DNA from: Siniperca chuatsi | Lineage: Eukaryota; Chordata; Actinopteri; Centrarchiformes; Sinipercidae | Length of the DNA stretch: 64,000 bases | Assembly: GCF_020085105.1 (NCBI RefSeq) | Contig: NC_058051.1 | Span: forward strand, 22,565,955 to 22,629,954 | Reading direction: 5' to 3' | Shown: in pieces, positions 26,480 to 45,179 of the stretch | Numbering within the stretch: the stretch's first letter is position 1 | How the letters are laid out: every line of letters starts with the position of its first letter | Program-made: the position numbers and the translations under genes | The notes under the pieces: generated by a model | Told to the model about the DNA's origin: nothing | Databases searched by the model: none | The model's input: only the letters and a program-made list of their open reading frames with translations

Positions 26480-26940
26480 TTTTCCAATGATATATGGGGG
26501 TTAAAGCCACTAAGTAAAAACAAAATACATATTTTTCCTCTTACCTGTAGTGCTATTTATCCTTCTAGACCGTTTTGGTGAGTTGCAGAGTTTTGGAGAT
26601 ACCAGCCGTAGAGATATTTGCCTTCTTTCAAAGATAAGTGAACTAGATGGCGTAATGGAACGGATGAGCAGTTTCATGTAGGAGAGGATTATCTTGAGTA
26701 ACCGGGTCATGATTTCTGGAGAGACATTGCTGTGAGTTTTTCAAATTTATTTTTTGCCACTTTGAGCACCACAAGCCAAGTGCCATATAGTCCTGTTATA
26801 TTCAAAATATGCAGACATCTCTACTGCAGATATCTCCAAAACGCTGCAACTCACACCAAAACACTCTAGATGAATAAACAGCACTACAAGTGACAGGAAA
26901 AATATGTATTTTTGATTTTGGGGTGAACTGTCCCTTTAAG
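26480..26940. repeat. Interspersed fish repeat (family 5)
   Basis: The blocks CCTGTAGTGCTATTTATCC, GAGCAGTTTCATGTAGGAG and TAACCGGGTCATGATTTCTG recur in reverse orientation at 32450-32590. It is a common teleost repeat. The minus-strand ORF at 26510-26710 falls inside it and is not a gene. Confidence 0.6.
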
Positions 26941-27012
26941 GGCTAAATAAATAAAACCCAAGTCAAATGTCATTGAAGAAAAAAAAAAGGCATTTAAATG
27001 ATTCTTAAACAG

Positions 27013-27018
27013 TTTATT
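27013..27018 (-). terminator. ptges3: Likely ptges3 poly(A) signal
   Basis: An AATAAA on the minus strand (tttatt on plus), 1.0 kb beyond the ptges3 stop. It implies a 3' UTR from 28020 to about 26995, a length plausible for this gene. Confidence 0.55.
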
Positions 27019-28020
27019 AGAAAGATGTAGACAATAAAAAAAGAATTTCCACTGTAACTCAACATTTGTCTCCCCTTACATTTTATTGACAGTGCAAATA
27101 TAATTTGGTCATTACACGGCGCCTAACGTTCTGACACTCCCTCACCAGGGAGGATCATTCTAGATGAACAAACGGAAAGAACCCGGAGGATAGCAACAAA
27201 CCACATAATGCTGAGGCCCAACCAAGCTTCAAGCCTCATTATCAGTTGCAAACATTTCACCTTGCTTCTGCAGTCTTAACACGAGTGTGCATGTTAGGTG
27301 GGTATGGAGAGAAGAACTGTTAAGATACCAAATGAGTGGAATTCATTCAGATTTCCCAAGCAGGTGATGAACTGGGAAGATGCAAATACTTCTGCACTGA
27401 TTTCAGAATATTCCAATTTTACAAACATTAAACAAGAAGTAAAGGGAAACATGTAAGCTGGAAGGTTAAGCCACAGAAACAAAGACTGGCTTCCTGGATA
27501 TCTAATTCACGGCACGTGGAAGGCTTTAGAGGAACCCAATCAGTAAATGCATCCAATTCTTCTGATGTACATAGCTAGTGTCATTTTAATTGAGATAAAC
27601 TACACTGGTCGACTAACTTAAAACCACAACATTGGGAATGGGTGGGGCCTAATCATTTTAAACCACAATTCTTTTGAAAACAAATTGTTAATCTCTTAAC
27701 ACGTATTGCTCAGTTGAGGACAACGATACAGCTTTTCCAACAAATAATGTGTGCTTACTTGTAATATTTAACAGTAAAACAAGATACCCAAAGGTGCAGT
27801 ACAGCAAATGGAAGTGGAGATAGCTGCTCTGTACAATACCATGCATATCAACCTTCAGTGGACTGATCGGTCATGAGTTTGGAGCTGAGGCTATGGATTT
27901 AAATATGGCTACTGACTCATATGTACAGTTGTTTGTCACTGCCTTCAATTTCAAGATATACATTTGTTATGATTCCTCTTGCCCTCTGTTCTTCCATTTT
28001 CTTTCCAGAGTCTTACGGTC

Positions 28021-31000
28021 TTATTCCAAATCTGGCATTTCTGAAAGCGAGGTGGAACAGAAATAACATTAAACCTTGCATCACAACAAACGTCATCAAA
28101 AATGGTGGCCATTATTTACAGTTGTAATTGGCGTTGTTACAAAAAGGGTCATAACTACTTACTCTCGTCATCGCTATCTGCAGATTCATCCTAAAAAGAC
28201 AAAAAAGGAGATAACATTGGAAAAATGTTACACATCATCTGATTTAATGGTTCACAACAATAAGATGACAGCCTTACGGACACTGATTAACACTTTAGGA
28301 TCAGTTGTCATTAGTAAATATAAGCTTAATACTTTGAAATTAAGTGAAAGGAAGAAAAAAAAAGGATTCTTACATCATCTGCACCATCAAGATCAGGTAG
28401 GTCGTCCTCACCTCCCATGTTGTTCATCATCTGTAATATTAAACCAAAGCCACATCATTTGCTCTTCTTAAGTACTCATTATTAAACAAATGCTGCTACT
28501 TCAAAACGACATAAATCTTAGTACTCAGCAGGACCATGGTGGAAAATCTCTCAGTTGAAGTTTGGTTTATATCTCAATCTAATTTGTCAAGATGGCAGAT
28601 AGAATGATTCAGTTACAGGTGTAATGATGAGGCTGGTTGGTGCGTTTGAGAAACTGGCTGTGGTGGCCTTTTTACAGAACTGTCTAGTTGAATTTTCCTA
28701 CAGCATTTAATAAGTATAACAACTAGCAAATACTAGATGTCCTAGGTTTCCCAAACCACCAAGAGGCCCCCTTATTTTTTTCACTTAAAATCTGTACCTC
28801 ACTAGTGTACAGATTAGGACTGTTTTTAGTGTGCAATATTCAGTTGTTATATATAATTGGGATTCTGTATCACTAGATTATACTAAATAAGTGATTAAAA
28901 AAACAAACAAAAAACCTTGATTGAGATATTCCTAGGATGAAAGGGAAAAGTGTATGGAAAATGTTCCTTCTCATTTTTTTTTATTAGATGGAAAAATGTA
29001 TTATTTTCCATAATATTTTTTTCTATCCACATTCTTATGTGTGGGTTTTTGGGGTGGGCCTGTTTGTGACTTTGACTGATGGTATTAAAAGCTGATACAA
29101 TAATTTGGAAAAAGCTCTTAATTATGCCAAACATTGCCATCGTCAAGGCAATTATGAATTACTTTACCCATACTAATCAATGCATAGTGCTTACATCTGA
29201 GAATTGATCAAAGTTGCCCATCTCTTCATCTGAGTCATCCTCCCAGTCTTTCCAGTTGTTGAAGTCGACACTGAGCCAACTCAGCTGTGAAAACACAAAA
29301 TACACATCTAATTATATTGATGTGATGTTTTTAAACAAACAATCTCATGTATGACAGTCTAATATTCAGCATCATACTGTTAATATTTCAAATCTGTGAT
29401 GCACACTGTCCTTTACATTAATGACTGTGTTTGCTTGTTTTTACTAACCTTAGCCTTCTCTTTTGTTAGCCTTGGCCATGCCTTCCCTGGCTGTGCTTTT
29501 CGTAGATAGCACAACACTGACCTATCTGTACGTTTATGTTTGGATTCCTGCATTGAGTTGGAAAGATAAACAAATATGTGGTCAATTTCAGTCTACATTT
29601 TGTATGATGCAATCTGCAATACGGTCTAAATGCTCTAAAGCAATGTTGATCAAAGCAACGATTCAGTGTAACTTACATTTTCATCAATAGCATCAAAAAG
29701 GTCTATTTCATTCTCATGTTTGACATTGTCAGTTCCTCCAAGACAACTGTGGAAAGAAAAGAAATTACACATAACTAAATGTCTGGGAAGAATAAAACAA
29801 CAAACAGGTTATTCACCAAAAATAGACAGTAAGAGCGGAAGGTTGAGGTCTTCTCTAAGAATCAACATGAAGCAAACGTACCTGAAACCACACTTTGTTT
29901 TATCAAAATTGATTTTAACATCTTTGCTGTCTGCTACACAGAACTCTATAAAAACGGAGTCCCTCCTGTCGTACCACTTGGCAGTTGCTGGATGCCTGTG
30001 AAGAAACAGAGGACATCAAAACATGTCAACAGTCTGTTACAGAACTGAAGGCGTAAACAGTTTTCTAGACAAAGTGAGTAATTCACCATGCGCATTCAAA
30101 AATACTGCTCTTGGTACCTTTAGACAGAGCATTAAACAAAATGTTAGGATCCAGTTAAAAACAATGAAAATTCCCAACCTTTCCTATTTGTCATATAACA
30201 GTAGCGCTCATCAGACCCACAACTTGCATAACAATACAGGTCACCAGTGCTGGTGACAGGTGTCTTCAGGCACAACAGCTTGCCATCAAAAGCCAATGTA
30301 TCAGGTTGCCATACAGCATCCAGTTACACAGTGTGCTCCTTTATCAAGAAGCCTCAAAAGTGAAACATATGTGCATACTAAAACGGGAAAAGTCAAAATA
30401 AGATGTTTTGGATAGGTTCAGCTCAGGTTAATATGATGAATATTATTGTAATATTTACCCCTCATAGCTGCATAGGGTGAGACTAATATCCCAAGTTCAC
30501 CATCAAATAATTTGTGATACTCAATTCAATTAGTGTTACCCACTAGTATGGTAAATTCAGAGATCAGTCTAACTTCACAGGTGTAGTTACAAGACACATG
30601 AGAGAAGAATCAATCTTTTTTATCCCATTGGAAACTAAAAACGTATTAAATGATATGTGATTTTCCCCCCTTTATTAAAAACTTATCGTTAACTACATCA
30701 ATGAGAGACTTCCAGTACAGACACGTGTCAGTGGTTACTAATCTAAACTAATCAAAAACGACTCACGGACCTCTGTTTATTGATAAGATAAGATTTGTTT
30801 TGTTTTTTAAATGTAAGATACAAGAGTGGTGGCGATTTCTTCATCTGCATATTTACTGACACTATACTCCTCTTGGCATTGGATGGCCTCATTATCCAAA
30901 TCCTCTTACAAATTATCAAGGACCAACCAAGGCAGTGTATGGAAGCTAGCGTTAAATACAAATGTTGACTAGCTAAACTTTGCGATCAAGCCACTGCCTT

Positions 31001-31471
31001 TTGATAGTTTTAATATACAGGTCCCAGATTTTTTTTATAATGCTGAAATCATGACTTCTGGCACAGACCTGATGGTAATCTAATGATAGCCTTCTAGACA
31101 GAGTCGTTCAATAAACACTCTGCTAGCCAAGCTAACAACGCTGACGTTAGCCGCTACGTTAGTTAAGCCATGCGGTGCGCCTGACCATCCCATGGGCAAA
31201 AGTAGCCGTGCTTTCAGCTAATGCTGGGGCACCGGGTCTGCTATAATAACTGCGATGGTACATTGTGTTATTTTACCCTGTTTATAAGGCTCCAGCTAGT
31301 TAGCGAGTTACCGTTAGCTTACAGTTCACTGAGGCGAGGCCAACCTCCCGCCTTTGAAAAAGCATGTTGTCACACGGCTAACGTTAGCTAAGCTAGCTAG
31401 CTAGCTAAGCAGATTGTACCATCGCACTTTCCCTCCGTTGTACCCTCGTGTTAACTTTCCACAACTTACAT
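28021..31471 (-). CDS. ptges3: Prostaglandin E synthase 3 / p23 Hsp90 co-chaperone
   Basis: p23 binds ATP-bound Hsp90 and stabilises client complexes such as steroid receptors; it also has reported cytosolic PGE synthase activity. Coding exons: 31471-31470 (AT only), 29995-29882, 29746-29677, 29547-29449, 29284-29195, 28430-28374, 28190-28163, 28040-28021. Together they are 480 nt, or 159 residues, close to the 160 of human. The CS/p23 domain is recognisable from KWYDRRDSVFIEFCV through CLGG, EIDLF, the WPRLTKEKAK signature and WLSVDFNNWKDW. The acidic tail ends in KMPDLE. The start codon is divided by intron 1: exon 1 ends GAGACAT|gtaag and exon 2 begins G-CAT-CCA, giving MHPATAKW. Fish have ptges3a and ptges3b; I cannot tell which this is. 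Confidence 0.95.
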
Positions 31472-31560
31472 GTCTCGGCGTGAAGTGAGCTTCTTTTTCG
31501 CAGATAAAACAGTCTGGTGCAAAGAATGGTAATGCCTGCAAAAAGAAGGAACGCTGCCCA
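31090..31560. promoter_or_regulatory. ptges3: ptges3 promoter and first-intron start, rich in GCTAACGTTAGC-type palindromes
   Basis: The region around exon 1 (ending at 31470) has raised CpG content and many GCTA/TAGC half-sites, including GCTAACGTTAGC at 31377-31388 followed by a (CTAG)n-like run to about 31410. No TATA box is obvious, as expected for a CpG-type housekeeping promoter. Confidence 0.45.
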
Positions 31561-32024
31561 CAAACAACCAATGCAAACGCCTCAAGCTTGTGGACTAATA
31601 CTCCGGATATTCTTGCGTATCCCAGGATGAGAATGACAGCACTGACGCAGTTGGAGCGTAGTAGACGTTTCTAGAGCTTTCAGCCACATCTGCGGGCTGT
31701 GTGAGGGAGGCAGAGTATAATCTGCTGTGGACAACATTAATGTGATTTGCTATGGTCTCCTGGTAGGATTTCAGGTTGATAGGGTTAAATGAAAATACAC
31801 GTATTTACACAGAAATTGTGTGGTGTACACGCAATCTATAATAATAATAATAATAATGCTGTTCCATAATATTTTTTTTTTGTACTTGTCAATATAGATG
31901 CATTTACCCAGGCCTTTACAAACAAAAAGGTAAACATATCTCAAGTAATTACACAAAAGACTGGAAAATAGACGAGAAAAAGAATCAAGATGGTCATATG
32001 CCACTAATGTATAATCATGAAAAT

Positions 32025-32310
32025 AAACTAACGATTATTTTCACTGTCGATTCATTTCCACATTAATCTGCCGATTATTTTCTCGATTAATCATTTGATC
32101 TATCAAATGTAAGAAAAAAAGTGAAACTGCCCCTCACAACTTCCCAAAACCCAAATTGACATATTCAAATGTCCTGTTTTGTCCAACCAACAGTTCAAAA
32201 CACAAAGATATTAAATTTACCATAATAGACAGTAAAAATTAGCAAATATTTATAAAATAGCTGCTGGTTAAGGGATCAATTAATAGAAACAGGCCATTTC
32301 AGCTCTATTC
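32025..32310 (+). repeat. Short inverted-repeat element (family 2)
   Basis: It contains ACTAACGATTATTTTCAC, CTGCCGATTATTTTCTCG and CCTGTTTTGTCCAACCAA, and ends TTTCAGCTCT, all as in the other family-2 copies. Confidence 0.65.
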
Positions 32311-32449
32311 ACTTGTGTAGCCAGTAATTGTAAAAATAAATTAACAAAAAAACCTCTATTTTTAAAACTCAATACTAATAAAAGTTGTTTGTGATTTAAA
32401 GTACATACTTTAGTGAACTGATATGAGTGATTCAATCATCAAAATTATA

Positions 32450-32590
32450 TCTACTTGAGGTGCTCAAAGCGCCAAAAAACATTTGAAAAACTAAACAGCA
32501 ATGTCTCCTTCAGAAATCATGACCTGGTTACACAGACCTTGTTGTGAGCAGTTTCATGTAGGAACTGCTCATAACAAGGTCTGTGGATTC
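32450..32590 (+). repeat. Family-5 repeat fragment with 23-bp inverted arms
   Basis: It shares GAGGTGCTCAAAGCGCC and CAGAAATCATGACC with the copy at 26480-26940. The arms CACAGACCTTGTTGTGAGC... and ...GCTCATAACAAGGTCTGTG face each other around a short spacer with one mismatch. Confidence 0.6.
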
Positions 32591-33544
32591 ATGAATCATC
32601 TGTTTAAAACCACAATAATTTTTCCTTATTTAATTAAAAATTAAGCTGCATCTTTTGCTTTCCTCCCCTGCCAACATGTGTCCAGTTGCAAGCAAAGGCA
32701 GTCTGTGAAAATCCTGAATCCAGGCTTGCATACCTGCACCATCTCCAGAGGGCAGGTTTTGTGGAGGTATGGCATGAAGCAGTCCCAACTCCCTGCACAC
32801 CCACACAGGTGTTTTCAGTTATTCTTTGACTGGGTAGAAGTTGAAAGGTGCCATGCTGGGAGTTTGAAGTCACTAAACTCCAATACCCATAGTTATAAAA
32901 ATCATAAACATACAAACTGTCCAGTCCTAACAAGTGCAACAACACCTGAAGAGGTAACCAGCCTAAACAAGTTAAATTACCTGTGTGGCTCTAGGATGGG
33001 CGTGTAGAGGCCGTTTGTTTCAATCTGTCTCAAGAATTGTAATACAAAAATGTAGTAGCCGCAGTCTGCTTACAATGCAGTTAAACATTAAAATGGCTGT
33101 CCATGTACCTTTTCTCTCAGGGAGAGAATTGAGCCTTGGCATTTGAGTCTTGACAAATTGGAGTCAGTGCAGCAGTCATCATTCAATAGAACTAACTTCT
33201 GAACAAGCTACTTCACGGTGATTGAAAGTAAAAATGTATATTTACTCAAATACTATAAAGCCCTATGGAGTTTTCTTGTAAACAAACAAAAACTATGTTC
33301 ACGTTCAGTGTTACTCTCTGAAACGCATTGTGTATCCTTGAGCTCTAACAAATGCGTTTAATGCATTTCCGTCCTCAAAAGATTTGCAAAAGCCGATTTT
33401 TTACGTATTCTAAACCAGCACAAGATAAACAAAACGGGGACCCACTCATACAAAAACAGCTCCATAGCACTACTAGAGGACATAAACTCCACAGGGAACC
33501 ACAAGTATAATTAATAAATATATTAGAGAAGTTAAATATAAAGA

Positions 33545-33693
33545 AGTTTTTACTCCACTACATTTAATCTGACTGACAGCTATAGTTAATAGTTCCTTTT
33601 CAGATTAGTATTTTACATAAAAACATTATAAAATACCACATTGGGAAATAAACCAGTTGTTCTCATTCCCAACCTTTTATGGCTTGTGAACCC

Positions 33694-33727
<34 letters not shown>

Positions 33728-33870
33728 CAGTGTCTACTGTGTTCTACTAAATCCAAAGAGATCAAATTATCCAATATTTCACACAAAGAGTACAGTCCAA
33801 AAAATTAAGTGTATAGCAGAACTTTTTCCTTCTTTCATACCACATTAATCATCTCAAGACCCTTCAGATT
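33545..33870 (+). repeat. Family-1 repeat fragment with poly(A) tract
   Basis: TTTTTACTCCACTACATTTA at the left is family-1 sequence, followed by ATTTTACATAAAAAC. A run of about 28 A's follows at about 33696-33722. The right part (CATTAATCATCTCAAGACCC) parallels positions 61-95 of the window. Confidence 0.55.
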
Positions 33871-33944
33871 TATATTGTTTTTTGTTTGTCAACAAACATA
33901 CAAAAAAAAACCCCCATCAAAATTTAATTTCACCAAGCCACAAC

Positions 33945-33950
33945 TTTATT
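33945..33950 (-). terminator. naca: naca poly(A) signal
   Basis: An AATAAA on the minus strand, 80 nt past the naca stop. It gives the very short 3' UTR expected for this highly expressed gene. Confidence 0.65.
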
Positions 33951-34030
33951 TCCATCTTGGGTATAAATTGTATAAACGAGCTTAGATTAAATCAGCAACC
34001 TTTCTTCAACCCTTCCTTGCCAGGGTCCCA

Positions 34031-41594
<7,564 letters not shown>

Positions 41595-42239
41595 GGTTGC
41601 TGGTGAGGAAAATGAAGGCATGACAGTTCATTAGCCCAAGTTATGACTTAATAACTTATAGAGGTGTAAAACAAATGTAGGTAAGTAATTGAGAGATAAC
41701 TACGCGGATCTTTAACGTTACCACGGACTAGTCAGCCAATTCATTCACTGACTTATAGCTGTAACACGCTAACTGGTTGAACAGGTGACGGAGCCCATGC
41801 TTTAACTTGAGAGCTCAGTATGTAGGTTACTCTCAACTGAAGTGGCTTTTAGCTAACATTAGCTTCGGTTAGCTAACTGGTTCTGTCAGCCCCAACAGGG
41901 GAAAGCTAACGACAAGTAATTAAATCTACAATCACTTTCTCCCACAATTTTAAGTGATTAAAGTGACCAGCTAGTTGTTACACAAATCAGCCTCATATCA
42001 CTTGTCACACTGCGGCCCTAACAGGCTGCTAGGAAACTGGTGTTCATGATGTTCCCCCATTTTGAGCAGGTAATCGGAGGTACAACGGCACATTTATCAC
42101 TGAGCAGAAGGACGTGAGAGGAAAAAGAACTATACCGCCCTGATGACCCTACTTTACTTTAACACATGAAACTGTTGGTACAAACGGGAATATGAGAAAA
42201 ACGGCTGGATGATATTGGATTATCAGCGGAGACACTCAC

Positions 42240-42290
42240 CGACTCGGGATGCTATATCCAAGATGGCTGTAAGAGAGAACTTCTGACCCC
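42240..42290 (-). other. naca: naca noncoding first exon (5' UTR)
   Basis: On the minus strand the segment ending CATCCCGAGTCG|gtgagt has a strong donor and lies upstream of the ATG exon. It holds the pyrimidine-rich CTCTCTTACAGCCATCTTGG, like the TOP-type leaders of translation-machinery genes. The exact cap site is not determined. Confidence 0.6.
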
Positions 42291-42445
42291 GGTGTCATGG
42301 TAATATCCGGTTTAGAGCAGTTATTTCTTCTTCCGGGTTAATTAAAGGCACAATCAGTGATTTTATAATTTACATTCACATCCACATATTTTATACAGTC
42401 TATGATCCACGTACAGTACATAATTAAGGAGTTTGACTTCTAGTA

Positions 42446-42727
42446 AAAAACTGCACTTTACTCAAGTACAATACTTACGTACAAATTTGATTATTTGTAT
42501 TTATATTTTATGCTACTTTATACTTTCTTTTACTTTTTAAGTGTCAGTCAAAATAACTCACCTGTTACTAGAAGAAACTGCATTTTACTCAAGTGCAATA
42601 CTTAAGTACAATTTTGAGTACTTGTGTGTTTTGATTTTATGCTATTTTATACTTCTACTTTTATGCATGTCAGTCAAAATAACTGTCACCTGTTACTAGA
42701 AAAAAAACTGCATTTACTCAAGTACTA
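42446..42727 (+). repeat. Tandem repeat, about 130-bp unit, family-1 related
   Basis: Two diverged copies (about 42449-42576 and 42577-42707) and the start of a third. Each begins ACTGCA(C/T)TTTACTCAAGT and ends with a CACCTGTTACTAGAA block. Confidence 0.7.
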
Positions 42728-43144
42728 TGGAAACCTACAGGGGATTATATTAAAATAATAATGTAAACTTGAAAATGAAAATGTAATTCCACAATAGCAT
42801 TATCATCTTCCACATGTGTTATCTGAGTAAAAATGAAAATGAAATAATCAAATCTGCATTTTCATTTTCACATACTCGTATGGGCATTCTATGACCATAT
42901 TAAAATGACAATGGAAAAGCTGTTTGACATTTAATTTTCAAAGTCTACTCCGCTGTACAGCAGACAGTGTTCAAATGTTAATTCAAATTTGAAGATTAAA
43001 ATGCAATATAAATAATGTAACCTGATTTTAGATTTGTGCAAGCAATATTTAAGTCACAATTTAAAATTAAAATGCAATTTTCTAACACTTTGAAAATGAA
43101 AAGTGCATTTTATGTTTTGTATGTGAAACCTAAATCTGCAAAGT

Positions 43145-43306
43145 AACTAGTGATGATAGCTGTCAAATGAATCAAGTCGAGTAAAAACTTTATACAAAAA
43201 AGTAAAATACTTCAGTATAGCTGACCGGAAGTGTATAGCACACCTCAAAATTGTACTAAAGCACATGTACCCAAGTAAATTTGCTTAGTTACATTCCAGC
43301 ATTGGA
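43145..43306 (-). repeat. Family-1 repeat fragment
   Basis: AGCTGTCAAATGAATCAAG..., CCTCAAAATTGTACTAAAG and the ACATTCCAGCATTGG end are diverged family-1 sequence. Confidence 0.5.
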
Positions 43307-43339
43307 GGAGATAAATACAAAGGTTGTAATAATAGAGGG

Positions 43340-44545
43340 AATACTAAATACATTAATTGAAGAGAAGTTTTGCCCTTAGTTTGCACTTCTTTACTAGATA
43401 TAATCAATAGATGTGATCAATCTGTCTTTATTAACAGGCTATGTACCACAGTCCTTTAAAGTAGCTGCAATTAACTACTTCTTAAAAAGCCCAATCTTGA
43501 TCCAGGGGTTTCAGCCAACTATAGACCTACAGTATATCTAACCTTCACTTTCTCTTTAAGATCCTTGAGAAAGCAGTTGTCAATCAGTTGTGTGACTTTC
43601 TAAATAACAATAGTTTATTTGAGGATTTTCAGTCAGGATTTAGAGTGCATCATAGCACAGAGACAGCACTGGTGAAAATTACAAATTACCTTTTAATTGC
43701 ATCAGACAATGGACTTGTCTCTGTACTTGTCTTGTTAGATCTTAGTGCTGCGTTCGACACCATTGAACATTACGTCCTATTACAGAGATTGGAACATTTA
43801 ATTGGTATTAAAGGAACCGCACTAAGCTGGTTTAAATCCTATCTATCAGCTTGATCTCAGTTTGTACATGTTAATGGTGAGTCCTCCGTGCACGCAAAAG
43901 TTGGTCACGGAGTTCCACAAGGTTCTGTGCTTGGACCGATTCTATTCACCTTATATGTGCTTCCTTTAGGCAATATTATTAGGAAACACTCCACAAACTT
44001 TCATTGTTATGCGGATGATACCCAATTACATCTATCGATCAAGCCAGATGAAACTAATCAGTTAGCTAAACTTCAAGCATGCCTTAAGGACATAAAAACC
44101 TGGATGACCTGATGCAATTTTCTGATGTTAAACTCAGACAAAACTGAAGTTATTGTATTTGGCCCCAAACACCTCCGAGACACGTTATCTAAAGATATTG
44201 TTACTCTAGATGGCATTGTCCTGGCCTCCAGCACCACCGTAAGGAACCTTGGAGTTATCTTTTAACTCCCACATAAAACAAACTTCAAGGACTGCCTTCT
44301 TTCACCTACGTAACATTGCAAAAATCAGGCACATCCTGTCTCATAATGATGCAGAAAAACTAGTCCATGCATCTGGTTCTGCCTCTTAAAGGAAGTTTTT
44401 CCTTGCCACTGTTGCCAAGTGCTTGCTCTTGGTGGGAATTGTTGGGTCTCTGTAAATAACATTATAGAGAACGATCTAGACCTGCTCTATAGGAAAAGTG
44501 CAATGAGATAACTTCTTTTATGAATTGGGCTATATAAATAAAATA
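43340..44545 (+). mobile_element. Degenerate L2-like non-LTR retrotransposon (reverse transcriptase fragment)
   Basis: The reading frame at 43588-44112 carries typical reverse-transcriptase text: [49 protein letters not shown] and the catalytic CYADD box (YADD at 44008-44019). It is broken by an in-frame TGA at 43852-43854 and another at 44110-44112. After about 44375 the sequence jumps to the element's 3' tail (CTTAAAGGAAGTTTTTCC...TATAAATAAAATAGAATT), so the end of ORF2 is deleted. The 5' part is truncated. It is dead, and I place it in the L2 group from the protein style, with moderate certainty. Confidence 0.8.
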
Positions 44546-44905
44546 GAATTTAATTTATGTTTGAAGTGATTCAAATTATAAGCACATTCAGGCAGGAAAT
44601 ACAATTAATAATTCTATCCTTTTTGCTGGAGACAGTCGCCTGTGGCAAGGGGAAAAAAACGTGATAAAACCTCAAAATAACACGTTAAGGATTAACAGGC
44701 TGGTGATAATTAACACACTTTCCAATAGGTGCCTCAACAAAACCTGGACAACTGCAGTTGCTAGGGAGAAAATTAACCCCACAAACACTGGAGAAATTAC
44801 AAATGTAATTTCTGAACAAGATATTAATGCTACAACTAGAAGAGCTACATATTATATCTGTGAAAAACATAGGTACATTTAAAAAACTTGGTAAAATATG
44901 ATATC

Positions 44906-44911
44906 TTTATT
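44906..44911 (-). terminator. prim1: Likely prim1 poly(A) signal
   Basis: An AATAAA on the minus strand, about 270 nt past the prim1 stop codon. It is the first clear signal downstream on that strand. Confidence 0.5.
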
Positions 44912-45179
44912 CAAAATTGTGCATTATTATTTGTTATACAATTTCTCATATTTTCTTTATTGTCCCCTAGTGATAACATGTAGCCCTTCACTGTCATAGG
45001 CTACACCTAACTGTACACATTTATTTTTTGTATGAATGTATTATTGCTGAGTCTCATATGAGTATAATAAAACAGATTTGGATGAAAGTATTGTTCATAC
45101 AGTCTGCATCGCACACATTAAGTAACAGGGAGCTATTAACAATGCCTCTTCTGTATCACTTCCTGATTGTTGATCCTGT

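Larger units (their letters stand above)
23671..26989. other. Intergenic spacer between baz2a and ptges3
   Basis: Mostly repeats: an L1-like fragment, a nested family-1/LINE composite, and family 5 at about 26480-26940. I see no exon. In mammals, as I remember the map, ATP5F1B lies between BAZ2A and PTGES3. Nothing resembling its Walker-type ATPase exons was found here. Confidence 0.6.
31561..33924. other. Intergenic spacer between ptges3 and naca
   Basis: Contains an (AAT)n run (31837-31857), a family-2 element (32025-32310), a family-5 fragment with a long palindrome (32450-32590), a family-1 fragment with a long poly(A) tract (33545-33870) and unassigned sequence. No exon was supported. 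Confidence 0.6.
42291..44889. other. Intergenic spacer between prim1 and naca
   Basis: Holds family-1-related tandem repeats (42446-42727), AT-rich unassigned sequence, a family-1 fragment (43145-43306), and a degenerate L2-like LINE (43340-44545). A plus ORF at 44661-44882 has no family resemblance and was not accepted. Confidence 0.6.

Noticed and set aside
43588-44112. An active retrotransposon
   Set aside because: In-frame stops at 43852 and 44110, 5' truncation and loss of the ORF2 end show it is dead.
44661-44882. A 73-codon ORF downstream of the LINE
   Set aside because: It has AT-rich composition, no recognisable domain, no splice partners, and lies at the prim1 3' end.
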